Below, piece by piece: positions 1 to 5,956 of a stretch of 5,956 nt of DNA. The notes beneath the pieces were generated by a model. That model did not search any database, was not told where the DNA came from, and was given only the letters and a program-made list of their open reading frames with translations. The stretch spans positions 1 to 5,956 of the forward strand of contig JBMNNS010000093.1 in NCBI GenBank assembly GCA_050942625.1, written 5' to 3'. Origin of the DNA: JBMNNS01 sp050942625. GTDB taxonomy: Bacteria > Bacillota > Dethiobacteria > DTU022 > UBA8154. A program made the position numbers and the translations under genes. Position 1 is the stretch's first letter. The number at the start of each line of letters is the position of its first letter.

Positions 1-2399
1 GGACAGAACAAGGTGGAAGCACGATTACGCAACAATTAATAAAGAATACTTTTTTGACATCTGAAAAAACGCTGCGCCGCAAGATTCAGGAAGCATGGCT
101 GGCTTTAAAAATGGAAAGACAGTATTCCAAAAGCGAAATCCTGGAAATGTATTTGAATCAAATATACTTTGCCCATGGCGCTTACGGCATTGAAGCTGCG
201 GCAGACCTTTTTTTTCAAAAAAATGCGGACGAGCTTACTTTAGCCGAGGCAGCCCTGCTGGCTGGGATTCCACGCTCGCCAAATTATTATTCCCCCTTTA
301 TTAACTTTGAGCTCTCCAAACAAAGACAGGAACTTGTGCTTTCCAAAATGCATGATCTTGGTTTTATTAACCACCGAGAAAAACAGGAGGCCCTTGAACA
401 GGAAATAATCCTTGCTGAACCACCCTCCCGGGAATACCCCTACCCTCATTTCATTGACTATGTTTTACACCATGAACTGGTCAACATACTTTTGACACTA
501 CCACAATATAACACCCGCGAACAAGCTTATGAAGCTATCTATAATATGGGACTAAAGGTCTATACTACCCTTGATACAGAGATACAGGAAATGGTAGAAG
601 GTGTTTTAAACGACAAAAGCCTATACCCCCAGAACTTAAGGGTGGATATGGGCCTTATGAAACAGCTACTTAATAACCAGGATTATTCAGGCTATCCCAA
701 AGAAGTTCTTCTAGAAGAAGGAGGGGTATTGCAGCCCCAGGCAGCTGCTGTCGTAGCAAACACGCAAACTGGAGAAGTTTTGGCTCTAGTGGGTGGCAGG
801 GGTTATAACAAAAAGGATAACCAGGACCTGCGTTTTTTAAGCCACAGGCAACCGGGCTCCTCCATTAAACCGATCGCAAGCTATGCCCCGGCTATGGAAG
901 AAAACCTGATCACCCCGGGATCAATTATCGACGATGCACCTTTTATCAGGGGCAACTGGGCCCCCGAAAACTTTGATCGGCGGTTCAGGGGCCTTGTCAC
1001 CGTAAGGGAATCATTGGTAAGATCACTAAATATCCCGGCAATTAAAAATTTTGAACGAGTCACCCCGGCTGTGGGACTAAGGTACGCCCAACAAATGGGG
1101 CTTTCCACCATTGGGGCAGACGATCATAACCTGGCAGCTTCCATAGGTGGTCTGACTAACGGTGTCACAGCTTTTGATATGGCACAGGCATTTGCCGTAC
1201 TAAGTAACCAGGGGATAAAAGTGGACCTGCATACGGTAAAAAAAATAGAAGGACGGGATGGGGAAATTATTTACGAATACCACAGGAAGCCCGAGGCAGT
1301 CCTTTCACCACAAACGGCTTACTTGATCACCGATATTTTAAAGGACGTCGTGCGCAGGGGAACGGCAACGAGATTAAGGGTGGGACATCCCCTGGCAGCA
1401 AAAACGGGGACTACAACCAACAACCGGGATGCATACCTGGTTGCTTATACCCCGGATATCGTGGTTTCATTTTGGATGGGCCATGATCTTCCCAAACTTG
1501 GGGTGATTCAGGGGGGAAGCGGCACTACCATGCCCTTCATGAACGCCATACTTTCCGGGGTATTAAAAGGCAAAAACCCCAGGGACTTTACCAAACCGGC
1601 CGGCATCAGTGGCCCAATCAGTATTTGCAATAAATCCGGATTAAGACCAGGGAAATTTTGTCCTCCGGAATGTATTGTCAGTGAAATTTTTCCAAGTTCA
1701 CAGGTCCCACAAGCAACGTGTGATCTACATATAGAACTAAATATCTGCAGCGCAAGTGGGCTTTTAGCCGGTGAAGGTTGCCCTGAGGAAGGAATCGAAA
1801 CCGGGGTTTTTCTCCGTAGGCCTGCTTTTGAAGTAACGGATCAGCGCTGGAGGGGAAGTGCGGGCAGGAGGCCTGAAGACGCGGGTTCTATGCCGCCAAC
1901 AGAAACCTGTGGCTTACATGGAGGTTCTTCACCAGAATCAACCGGACTGGGATTCAACGGTTATTTACTTGACAACCCCCTTAGGGCCCACCTTTCATGG
2001 GAAGCAAATCCTACAATAGAAGAATATTTGGTCTACAAACAGGTGGAGGGAGAAGAAAAACTGATAGAACGGCTGCCTGGTGGTATTAACCAGTACCAGG
2101 ACACAGACATCCAGGGGGATACGGTATATACCTACAAACTTGTTGCGGTCGATTTTGATGGTAATAAAACACCACCTGCCAAAATAACTTTAAAGGTACC
2201 ATCAGGAAATGACAACCAAAATAACGGTACAACAGAAAACAATGGGGAAAATAATGGTGATGGGGACAGGAATAATCATAATGGTGAAGATGGGAATGAT
2301 GAAAATGAGGAAGAAGGTGAAAATAAAAACAAAGGGGGAAAATCCCCACCACATAAACCCCCACCACATAAAGGAAAAAGAATACCAGGAGATAGATAG
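1..2399 (+). CDS. Class A penicillin-binding protein (glycosyltransferase/transpeptidase), 5' partial
   Basis: Bifunctional cell-wall enzyme that polymerises lipid II into glycan strands and cross-links peptide stems outside the membrane. The frame is open from position 3 (798 residues visible, TAG at 2397-2399). The start, N-terminal membrane anchor and first GT51 motif are off the left edge. The TTG at 54 is internal, because the codons before it encode the GT51 motif QGGSTITQQL (residues 3-12). GT51 continues with RKIQEAW, SEILEMYLNQIYF and LTLAEAALLAGIPRSPNYYSP. The transpeptidase domain has SSIK (catalytic Ser286, codon 858), SLN (341-343, codon 1023) and KTGT (467-470, codon 1401), so both activities look intact. 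After it come two tandem Cys-rich units (about 1617-1919), an FN3-like domain (about 1953-2201) and a 65-residue Asn/Gly/acidic tail ending in two PPHK repeats and basic residues. Family assignment is very secure; which PBP paralogue is unknown. Confidence 0.96.
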   Translation, partial: TEQGGSTITQQLIKNTFLTSEKTLRRKIQEAWLALKMERQYSKSEILEMYLNQIYFAHGAYGIEAAADLFFQKNADELTLAEAALLAGIPRSPNYYSPFINFELSKQRQELVLSKMHDLGFINHREKQEALEQEIILAEPPSREYPYPHFIDYVLHHELVNILLTLPQYNTREQAYEAIYNMGLKVYTTLDTEIQEMVEGVLNDKSLYPQNLRVDMGLMKQLLNNQDYSGYPKEVLLEEGGVLQPQAAAVVANTQTGEVLALVGGRGYNKKDNQDLRFLSHRQPGSSIKPIASYAPAMEENLITPGSIIDDAPFIRGNWAPENFDRRFRGLVTVRESLVRSLNIPAIKNFERVTPAVGLRYAQQMGLSTIGADDHNLAASIGGLTNGVTAFDMAQAFAVLSNQGIKVDLHTVKKIEGRDGEIIYEYHRKPEAVLSPQTAYLITDILKDVVRRGTATRLRVGHPLAAKTGTTTNNRDAYLVAYTPDIVVSFWMGHDLPKLGVIQGGSGTTMPFMNAILSGVLKGKNPRDFTKPAGISGPISICNKSGLRPGKFCPPECIVSEIFPSSQVPQATCDLHIELNICSASGLLAGEGCPEEGIETGVFLRRPAFEVTDQRWRGSAGRRPEDAGSMPPTETCGLHGGSSPESTGLGFNGYLLDNPLRAHLSWEANPTIEEYLVYKQVEGEEKLIERLPGGINQYQDTDIQGDTVYTYKLVAVDFDGNKTPPAKITLKVPSGNDNQNNGTTENNGENNGDGDRNNHNGEDGNDENEEEGENKNKGGKSPPHKPPPHKGKRIPGDR
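2344..2373 (+). repeat. 15-bp tandem duplication in the PBP tail
   Basis: Two adjacent 15-bp units (2344-2358 and 2359-2373) differ only at the last base. In frame they encode PPHK twice within the low-complexity C-terminal tail. The length is a multiple of three, so the frame is kept, consistent with slippage growth of a disordered tail. Confidence 0.75.
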
Positions 2400-2405
2400 T
2401 AAAAC
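2398..2405. repeat. Left 8-bp direct repeat (putative target-site duplication)
   Basis: The sequence agtaaaac lies directly outside the left terminal inverted repeat and recurs exactly at 2606-2613, directly outside the right one. Its first two bases are the last two of the PBP stop codon TAG, so the insertion kept the stop intact. The reading as a target-site duplication is inference from position and exact identity. Confidence 0.75.
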
Positions 2406-2423
2406 GAAACCACTGAAAAAGCC
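2406..2423 (+). repeat. Left terminal inverted repeat
   Basis: The 18-bp sequence gaaaccactgaaaaagcc matches the reverse complement of 2588-2605 at 16 of 18 positions. In a plus-strand transcript one of the two differences would be a tolerated G·U pair. Confidence 0.8.
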
Positions 2424-2429
2424 CGGAAC

Positions 2430-2504
2430 CCTGTCATTCTGAATGAACGATGTGCCTGTCATTCTGAATGAACGATGTGCCTGTCATTCTGAATGAACGA
2501 TGTG
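2430..2504. repeat. Three perfect tandem copies of a 25-bp unit
   Basis: Copies run 2430-2454, 2455-2479 and 2480-2504 with no base difference; the unit begins cctgtcattctgaatgaacg. The third copy runs on into aatgaagaatc, which completes the left arm of the inner inverted repeat, so copies one and two look like later amplification. Removing two copies gives an element of 150 bp. Perfect identity suggests recent expansion, and copy number may vary between strains. Confidence 0.95.
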
Positions 2505-2563
2505 AATGAAGAATCTATTAAGCAGCTTAAAACTAAGATCCTTCGCTACCGCTCAGGATGGCA
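2482..2563. repeat. Inner imperfect inverted repeat with central palindrome
   Basis: The left arm (2482-2515, starting tgtcattctga and ending gaagaatc) is complementary in its outer and inner parts to the right arm (2537-2563, gatccttcgc...ggatggca). Outer parts match 9 of 11 and inner parts 7 of 8, with a mid-section of different length. Between the arms is ttaagc-a-gcttaa (2518-2530), a perfect 6-bp dyad around one base. From memory, not checked, tgtcattctgagcg...gcgaagaatc-type palindromes are scattered through intergenic DNA of many bacteria, and this looks like a diverged member. Confidence 0.65.
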
Positions 2564-2570
2564 ATAACGG

Positions 2571-2595
2571 CAGTTTTTTATAAAACTGGCTTTTT
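2571..2595 (+). terminator. Weak hairpin plus T-tract, possible PBP terminator
   Basis: cagtttt (2571-2577) pairs with aaaactg (2582-2588) around a 4-nt loop, and ttttt follows at 2591-2595. The stem is AT-rich and the T-tract is short and offset, so any termination would be weak. It is the best plus-strand candidate between the PBP stop and mutS2. I found no convincing intrinsic terminator reading leftward out of mutS2. Confidence 0.3.
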
Positions 2596-2605
2596 CGGTA
2601 GTTTC
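2588..2605 (-). repeat. Right terminal inverted repeat
   Basis: ggctttttcggtagtttc is the 16/18 inverted partner of 2406-2423 and ends exactly where the right copy of the 8-bp direct repeat begins. Confidence 0.8.
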
Positions 2606-2613
2606 AGTAAAAC
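2606..2613. repeat. Right 8-bp direct repeat (putative target-site duplication)
   Basis: An exact second copy of agtaaaac next to the right terminal inverted repeat. It lies 14 bp short of the mutS2 stop codon. Confidence 0.75.
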
Positions 2614-2627
2614 CTTCCCGGTACTGT

Positions 2628-5021
2628 CTATCCTTTTTTTAAATTTACTATTGTAACGCCGCTGCCGCCTTCGCCCTCAACGCCAAGGCGGTATTTTTCT
2701 ACATAGCCCTCCTCATCCAAATAGCGATGTAAACCCTGCCGCAATTTACCGGTGCCCTTGCCATGAATTATTTCTATTTTATCAAGGCCGGCTAAGATGC
2801 AATCATCAAGGTGCTTTTCTACCCTCGTCACAGCTTCTTCCAGGGTGAGCCCCCTCAGGTCAAGACGAGGACTTACAGAAGCACTTTTTTCCCACATTAT
2901 ATTGCTAATTTTATCCTGGGAACTAGGGGGAAAAACATTACCCCTTTTTTCCACCTTGTTCCCCCTGTAAGCCTGGATATCGGCTAAAACCGTGTTTACC
3001 TTCAGGGCCCCGGCCTGAACCTGGATTTCCTCTTCCGAGTCGATACGAAGCACTTCGCCATAGCAACGCAATTTTTTAAGGTAAACAGTTTGCCCTTCCT
3101 TAATATCCTGAAGCCCAGGCGAACAGCTTTCTTCCTCCTTCCAGGGTTCCAGTTTTTCCAGCTCTTCTTCTACAGTTTTTAGCTCCTGGCGTGTTTCTTC
3201 ACCAAGGACAAATGCACGTTTGCCCCTTTCCTCTCTTTCAGCCCGGTGTAATTTTTTTATAATTTCATCCGTCTTTTTCCTGGCCATACGAATTATTTCA
3301 CCGGTTTCCTGCCTGGCTTTATCGAGGATTTCTTTTTTCTTTTGCCGGAGATTGTTAATTTCCCTTTCCAATTCCAGAAGGCGGAAGTTCAGCTCCCACT
3401 TCATTTCCTCCATTTTTTCAGTATCCTGGGTAAGCCTTTGCCTTTCCTTAACAAGATCTGCAAGCACTTCTTCCAGGTTAAGGAAGTCTTTCTGCAGGAA
3501 TGCCCTAGCCCTTCCTACCACCTCCGAAGACATACCCAGCCTTTCAACAATGGTAAGTGCATTGCTTTGCCCTGGAACACCGATCAGTAAACGAAATGTG
3601 GGGCTGAGTGTTTTCAAATCAAATTCCATGGAGGCATTTTCCATACCCTCTTGCAGGTGGGCAAATACCTTTAACTCATTAATATGGGTGGTAGCAATAG
3701 TCCTCACCCCCCGGGAATGAAGTTCTTCCAGGATAGCCATGGCCAGGGCAGAGCCTTCTGAAGGATCGGTGCCCGCTCCCAGTTCATCGATAAGCACCAG
3801 CGAAAGGGGGCGAACATTGTGCAAAATATGAATAATATTAGCCATGTGCCCTGAAAAAGTACTTAAGGATTGTTCTATGTTTTGTTCATCCCCAATATCG
3901 GCAAAGATTTTTTCAAAAACTGATATTTCCGTGCCCTCACCTGCCGGAAGATGCAATCCACATTGCGACATTAAGCAAAAGAGCCCTACCGTCTTTAAGG
4001 CAACCGTCTTACCACCCGTGTTGGGGCCAGTAATAACAAGAGTATGGAAACCCTTTCCTATGTTAATATCCAAAGGAATAACCTCCTCAGGAGGTAAGAA
4101 AGGGTGCCGCCCACCTTTAATATGGATATAGCCGTCTTCATTTATCAAGGGCTGCCTCCCTTTTAGGGCCAGACTTAAATAACCCCTGGCAAGGATAAAG
4201 TCAAGCTCCCCATAGATCCGGTAATTTGTTGCCACCTCATTGCCCTCAACAGCAACAAGGGCAGTAAGCTCCCTCAGTATCCTTTCTATTTCCTCCTCCA
4301 GGCGGCTTTTGGTTTCCCTTAAGCGATTGTTAAGCTCCACAACAGGAAAGGGTTCAATAAAAAGGGTCATGCCACTTGCAGACTGGTCATGGACAATGCC
4401 GGGAAGGTAATTGCGAAACTCCTGTTTTACAGGCAGTACATACCTGTTGGATCGCAGGGTAACTATATTTTCCTGCAGGTATTTCCTATATTGCTGGGAA
4501 CGAACATAGGAGTCCATGGTCTGCCGGATACTATTTTCCAAATTTTTAACCTCTCTCCGTAGTGAGGCCAGAAGGCTGGAAGCTTGATCCTTTACCTCCC
4601 CGTTAGAAGCAAGGCATCTTTCCAATTCCCGTTGCAAACGATCAAGAGAATTTGCCCCGCTTACCAGCTTAAAAATGTGTGGGAAACGTTCCGCCATATT
4701 GTCTTCAAAAAAAGAGGCCCTGAGTGCCTCTATTGATTTTAATAAATGCAGTATTTCTGTTAGCTCGGCGGGGCTTAGCACCCCACCCTTTCCAGCCCGC
4801 TGCAGGGCCGGTAACAGATCACCACATTCTTTAAAAGGCAATTTTTTCTGCAGAATGAGCTGCAGGGCCTCCGATGTTTCCTGCTGCAAATCCCTAACTT
4901 TTTGATAAGAAGAGGAGGGCTTCAATAACGCAGCCTTTTGTGCACCTATACCGGTAAGGGTAAAATTCTGAAGTTGTTGTCTGATTTTTTTAAATTCAAG
5001 GAAATGCATTGTTTTTTCCAT
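2628..5021 (-). CDS. mutS2: MutS2 family ATPase with C-terminal Smr domain
   Basis: MutS2 is a homodimeric ATPase. Family members are known to suppress homologous recombination in Helicobacter and to act on stalled or collided ribosomes in Bacillus; it is not a classical mismatch-repair MutS. The 797 residues fit the usual 780-790 length. In order there is a MutS-like lever/core region (about 1-300), Walker A GPNTGGKT (332-339), the STFSGHM signature, Walker B LVLIDE (Asp412, Glu413) and the conserved TTH switch. Next come a long charged coiled coil (about 515-625), a KOW-like segment (about 640-683) and an Smr domain with LDLRG (720-724) and HGKGTGKLR (753-761). All key motifs are present. 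The ATG at 5021 is favoured by a GGGGTGAT Shine-Dalgarno and the family's typical N-terminus with LEFxKI at residues 8-13; ATG codon 5 is a weaker alternative. It is the last gene of the cvpA-mpg-mutS2 run, 4 nt after mpg. Confidence 0.97.
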   Translation of the reverse strand: MEKTMHFLEFKKIRQQLQNFTLTGIGAQKAALLKPSSSYQKVRDLQQETSEALQLILQKKLPFKECGDLLPALQRAGKGGVLSPAELTEILHLLKSIEALRASFFEDNMAERFPHIFKLVSGANSLDRLQRELERCLASNGEVKDQASSLLASLRREVKNLENSIRQTMDSYVRSQQYRKYLQENIVTLRSNRYVLPVKQEFRNYLPGIVHDQSASGMTLFIEPFPVVELNNRLRETKSRLEEEIERILRELTALVAVEGNEVATNYRIYGELDFILARGYLSLALKGRQPLINEDGYIHIKGGRHPFLPPEEVIPLDINIGKGFHTLVITGPNTGGKTVALKTVGLFCLMSQCGLHLPAGEGTEISVFEKIFADIGDEQNIEQSLSTFSGHMANIIHILHNVRPLSLVLIDELGAGTDPSEGSALAMAILEELHSRGVRTIATTHINELKVFAHLQEGMENASMEFDLKTLSPTFRLLIGVPGQSNALTIVERLGMSSEVVGRARAFLQKDFLNLEEVLADLVKERQRLTQDTEKMEEMKWELNFRLLELEREINNLRQKKKEILDKARQETGEIIRMARKKTDEIIKKLHRAEREERGKRAFVLGEETRQELKTVEEELEKLEPWKEEESCSPGLQDIKEGQTVYLKKLRCYGEVLRIDSEEEIQVQAGALKVNTVLADIQAYRGNKVEKRGNVFPPSSQDKISNIMWEKSASVSPRLDLRGLTLEEAVTRVEKHLDDCILAGLDKIEIIHGKGTGKLRQGLHRYLDEEGYVEKYRLGVEGEGGSGVTIVNLKKG

Positions 5022-5024
5022 ACC

Positions 5025-5032
5025 ATCACCCC
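5025..5032 (-). promoter_or_regulatory. mutS2 ribosome binding site inside the end of mpg
   Basis: Read on the minus strand this is GGGGTGAT; GGGG lies 7 nt before the mutS2 ATG. It contains the mpg stop TGA (5026-5028), so ribosomes ending mpg sit on the mutS2 initiation region, which suggests coupled translation. It also supports the start at 5021. Confidence 0.75.
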
Positions 5033-5649
5033 AAACGTGATAGAAAAGGATTGTCCTTAATAAAAAACCTTAGGGGTTTATTCTGGGCAACCCTGATGCC
5101 GATTCGGCCGGAGGTGCCAATACTGTTTTCGGAAATTTTCTTCCCCCGTGCTATAAAAAGAGGGGGCCCCGATAAAAAAAGGCCGTTATGGTTCTTATTA
5201 ACAGCCATGGCGGCACAGAGCTTACCCGGCCCATTGGTCAAGTTTGTCTGTTTGTGTTTATGACCACGCCTTTGCCACATCAGGTTTAGACCATGCACAG
5301 GTTCAAGGGCACGGATCAGGACGGCCTCGCCAACGCCTTCCCTGTTGGAAACAATATTAAAACAATAATGGTTTCCGTAAATAAAATAAACATACGCCGT
5401 CCCAGGAGGCCCAAACATGGCGGCATTTCTTTTTGTTTTACCCCTGGCAGCATGACAGGCTGGATCATCTTTACAAAGATAGGCCTCAGTTTCCACGATA
5501 TAACCCGAAGTAAGACCGGCAGGTGAGAAATGAACCATGAGGGCCCCAAGCAAAGAGCGGGCCAGCCTGACCGTGTCTCCTTCATAAAATTCTGAATCCA
5601 AAATATCATATGCTGTGATATCCCAGCCAGAATCTTTTTTTATGGTCAA
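5026..5649 (-). CDS. mpg: DNA-3-methyladenine glycosylase, AAG/MPG family
   Basis: Monofunctional base-excision repair enzyme that removes alkylated purines (3-methyladenine) and, in many members, hypoxanthine, leaving an abasic site. The 207 residues are near the family's usual length of about 200. By alignment to human AAG from memory, the active site is complete: ETEAY at 53-57 with general-base Glu55 (human E125) and Tyr57 (Y127), His66 (H136), YVYFIYG at 86-92 with Tyr88 and intercalating Tyr91 (Y159, Y162), Asn98 (N169) and VLIRALEP at 110-117. GPGKL follows. The start is TTG, with only a weak upstream GGGA. It is chosen because it gives a TTGA overlap with the cvpA stop and about 20 residues before the conserved core; a TTG at codon 17 is a less likely alternative. 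The mutS2 start follows 4 nt after its stop. Confidence 0.95.
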   Translation of the reverse strand: MTIKKDSGWDITAYDILDSEFYEGDTVRLARSLLGALMVHFSPAGLTSGYIVETEAYLCKDDPACHAARGKTKRNAAMFGPPGTAYVYFIYGNHYCFNIVSNREGVGEAVLIRALEPVHGLNLMWQRRGHKHKQTNLTNGPGKLCAAMAVNKNHNGLFLSGPPLFIARGKKISENSIGTSGRIGIRVAQNKPLRFFIKDNPFLSRLG

Positions 5650-5956
5650 ACAAACGTTCCCAACCTTTTCATGACATGATCAAAAATAAATCCATAAAGA
5701 AGCGGTATATAATGATTTGAAAGAGCAACCACAGCAGATGATTCCATAGTATTCATCCAAAATTCCGTTTTAATTAAGGTAAGCAAGGAGATGATCAAAA
5801 ACATAATTAGGAGGCCTTTAACCCCACCTGCAGCTGCACCCAGAAGAGCATTAACGGGCCCTATGATGGGGACCCGGTTTAAAATTCTGAGCCTTTTCCC
5901 AAAATATTTCAGTACAAAGTAAAAGATAAAAAACAGGACCAGAAAAGCCAGCAAGT
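5646..5956 (-). CDS. cvpA: CvpA family membrane protein, 5' partial
   Basis: The C-terminal 102 residues of a small polytopic inner-membrane protein; the family is usually about 160-180 residues, so the N-terminal part is beyond the right edge. An in-frame TTG at 5952-5954 is simply an internal Leu codon. Visible features are a hydrophobic helix (LAFLVLFFIFYFVLKYF), then a basic stretch leading into the family hallmark PIIGPVNALLGAAAGGVKG, which runs into a second hydrophobic helix (LLIMFLIISLLTLI), then a short tail. CvpA was named for colicin V production in E. coli; its molecular role is unsettled. In Bacillus a CvpA-family gene (yshB) also lies just upstream of mutS2, which supports the call. 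The TGA stop (5646-5648) overlaps the mpg TTG start. Confidence 0.88.
   Translation of the reverse strand, partial: LLAFLVLFFIFYFVLKYFGKRLRILNRVPIIGPVNALLGAAAGGVKGLLIMFLIISLLTLIKTEFWMNTMESSAVVALSNHYIPLLYGFIFDHVMKRLGTFV

Larger units (their letters stand above)
2406..2605. mobile_element. MITE-like non-coding element, 200 bp
   Basis: A 200-bp block bounded by inverted repeats gaaaccactgaaaaagcc (2406-2423) and ggctttttcggtagtttc (2588-2605), which match at 16 of 18 positions. An exact 8-bp direct repeat abuts both outer ends. There is no plausible coding frame inside. The interior holds three 25-bp tandem copies, an imperfect inner inverted repeat and a central palindrome. Together this is the structure of a miniature inverted-repeat element moved by a transposase encoded elsewhere. 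Removing the element and one direct repeat leaves about 20 bp between the stop codons of the convergent PBP and mutS2 genes, a plausible pre-insertion arrangement. An 8-bp duplication occurs in several IS families (for example IS6, IS66, IS256, ISL3); I cannot assign one. Mobility itself is inferred. Confidence 0.75.

Noticed and set aside
54..56. TTG as the PBP start codon
   Set aside because: The frame stays open to the left edge and encodes the conserved GT51 motif just upstream, so the gene begins outside the window.
2086..2462. Minus-strand open frames over the PBP 3' end and the repeats
   Set aside because: They are antisense to the low-complexity tail, rich in His/Phe/Ile from complement composition, have no recognisable domain, and one starts inside the tandem repeat.
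2430..2504. CRISPR array
   Set aside because: The 25-bp copies abut each other with no spacers and no cas genes are present; this is a simple tandem repeat.
4081..4095. Perfect 7-bp inverted repeat acctcct-c-aggaggt, with Shine-Dalgarno-like sequence on both strands
   Set aside because: It lies inside mutS2 and encodes conserved-looking PPEE residues; there is no T-tract and no real gene downstream, so it is probably coincidental.
3220..4131. Plus-strand open frames inside mutS2
   Set aside because: Antisense shadows of a fully conserved gene, with Ser/Phe/Cys-rich composition and no family features.
5009..5609. Other open frames overlapping mpg on both strands
   Set aside because: mpg has an intact set of family motifs across this span; the alternatives have none.

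Overview
The window looks like chromosomal DNA from a low-to-mid-GC Firmicute, most likely a member of the Clostridia (Peptococcaceae-like). The reasons are a Bacillus/Clostridium-type cvpA–mutS2 cluster, a class A penicillin-binding protein (PBP) with Cys-rich linkers and an FN3 domain, TTG start use and strong AGGAGG-type Shine-Dalgarno logic. Genus cannot be set from this sequence alone.

Layout. (1) Positions 1-2399, plus strand: the C-terminal 798 residues of a class A PBP (peptidoglycan glycosyltransferase/transpeptidase). Its N-terminus lies off the left edge; the reading frame is open from position 3, so an internal TTG at 54 is not the start. (2) Positions 2400-2627: the gap between two convergent genes. 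It is almost wholly filled by a 200-bp non-coding element with 18-bp terminal inverted repeats and an exact 8-bp flanking direct repeat, i.e. a MITE-like insertion. Inside it are three perfect tandem copies of a 25-bp unit and an imperfect inner palindrome. (3) Positions 2628-5956, minus strand: a tightly packed cluster transcribed right to left, cvpA (5' end off the right edge) -> mpg (3-methyladenine DNA glycosylase) -> mutS2. cvpA and mpg overlap by 3 nt, and mpg and mutS2 are 4 nt apart, so they are probably one operon with translational coupling.

Functionally the minus-strand cluster joins a small membrane protein with two nucleic-acid quality-control proteins. These are a base-excision glycosylase and MutS2, an ATPase/Smr protein linked to recombination control and ribosome rescue. 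The PBP is an unrelated cell-wall gene that meets this operon tail to tail.

I see no new multi-gene system. The most noteworthy item is the MITE-like element with its amplified internal repeat. Second is mpg sitting between cvpA and mutS2, where polX sits in Bacillus.
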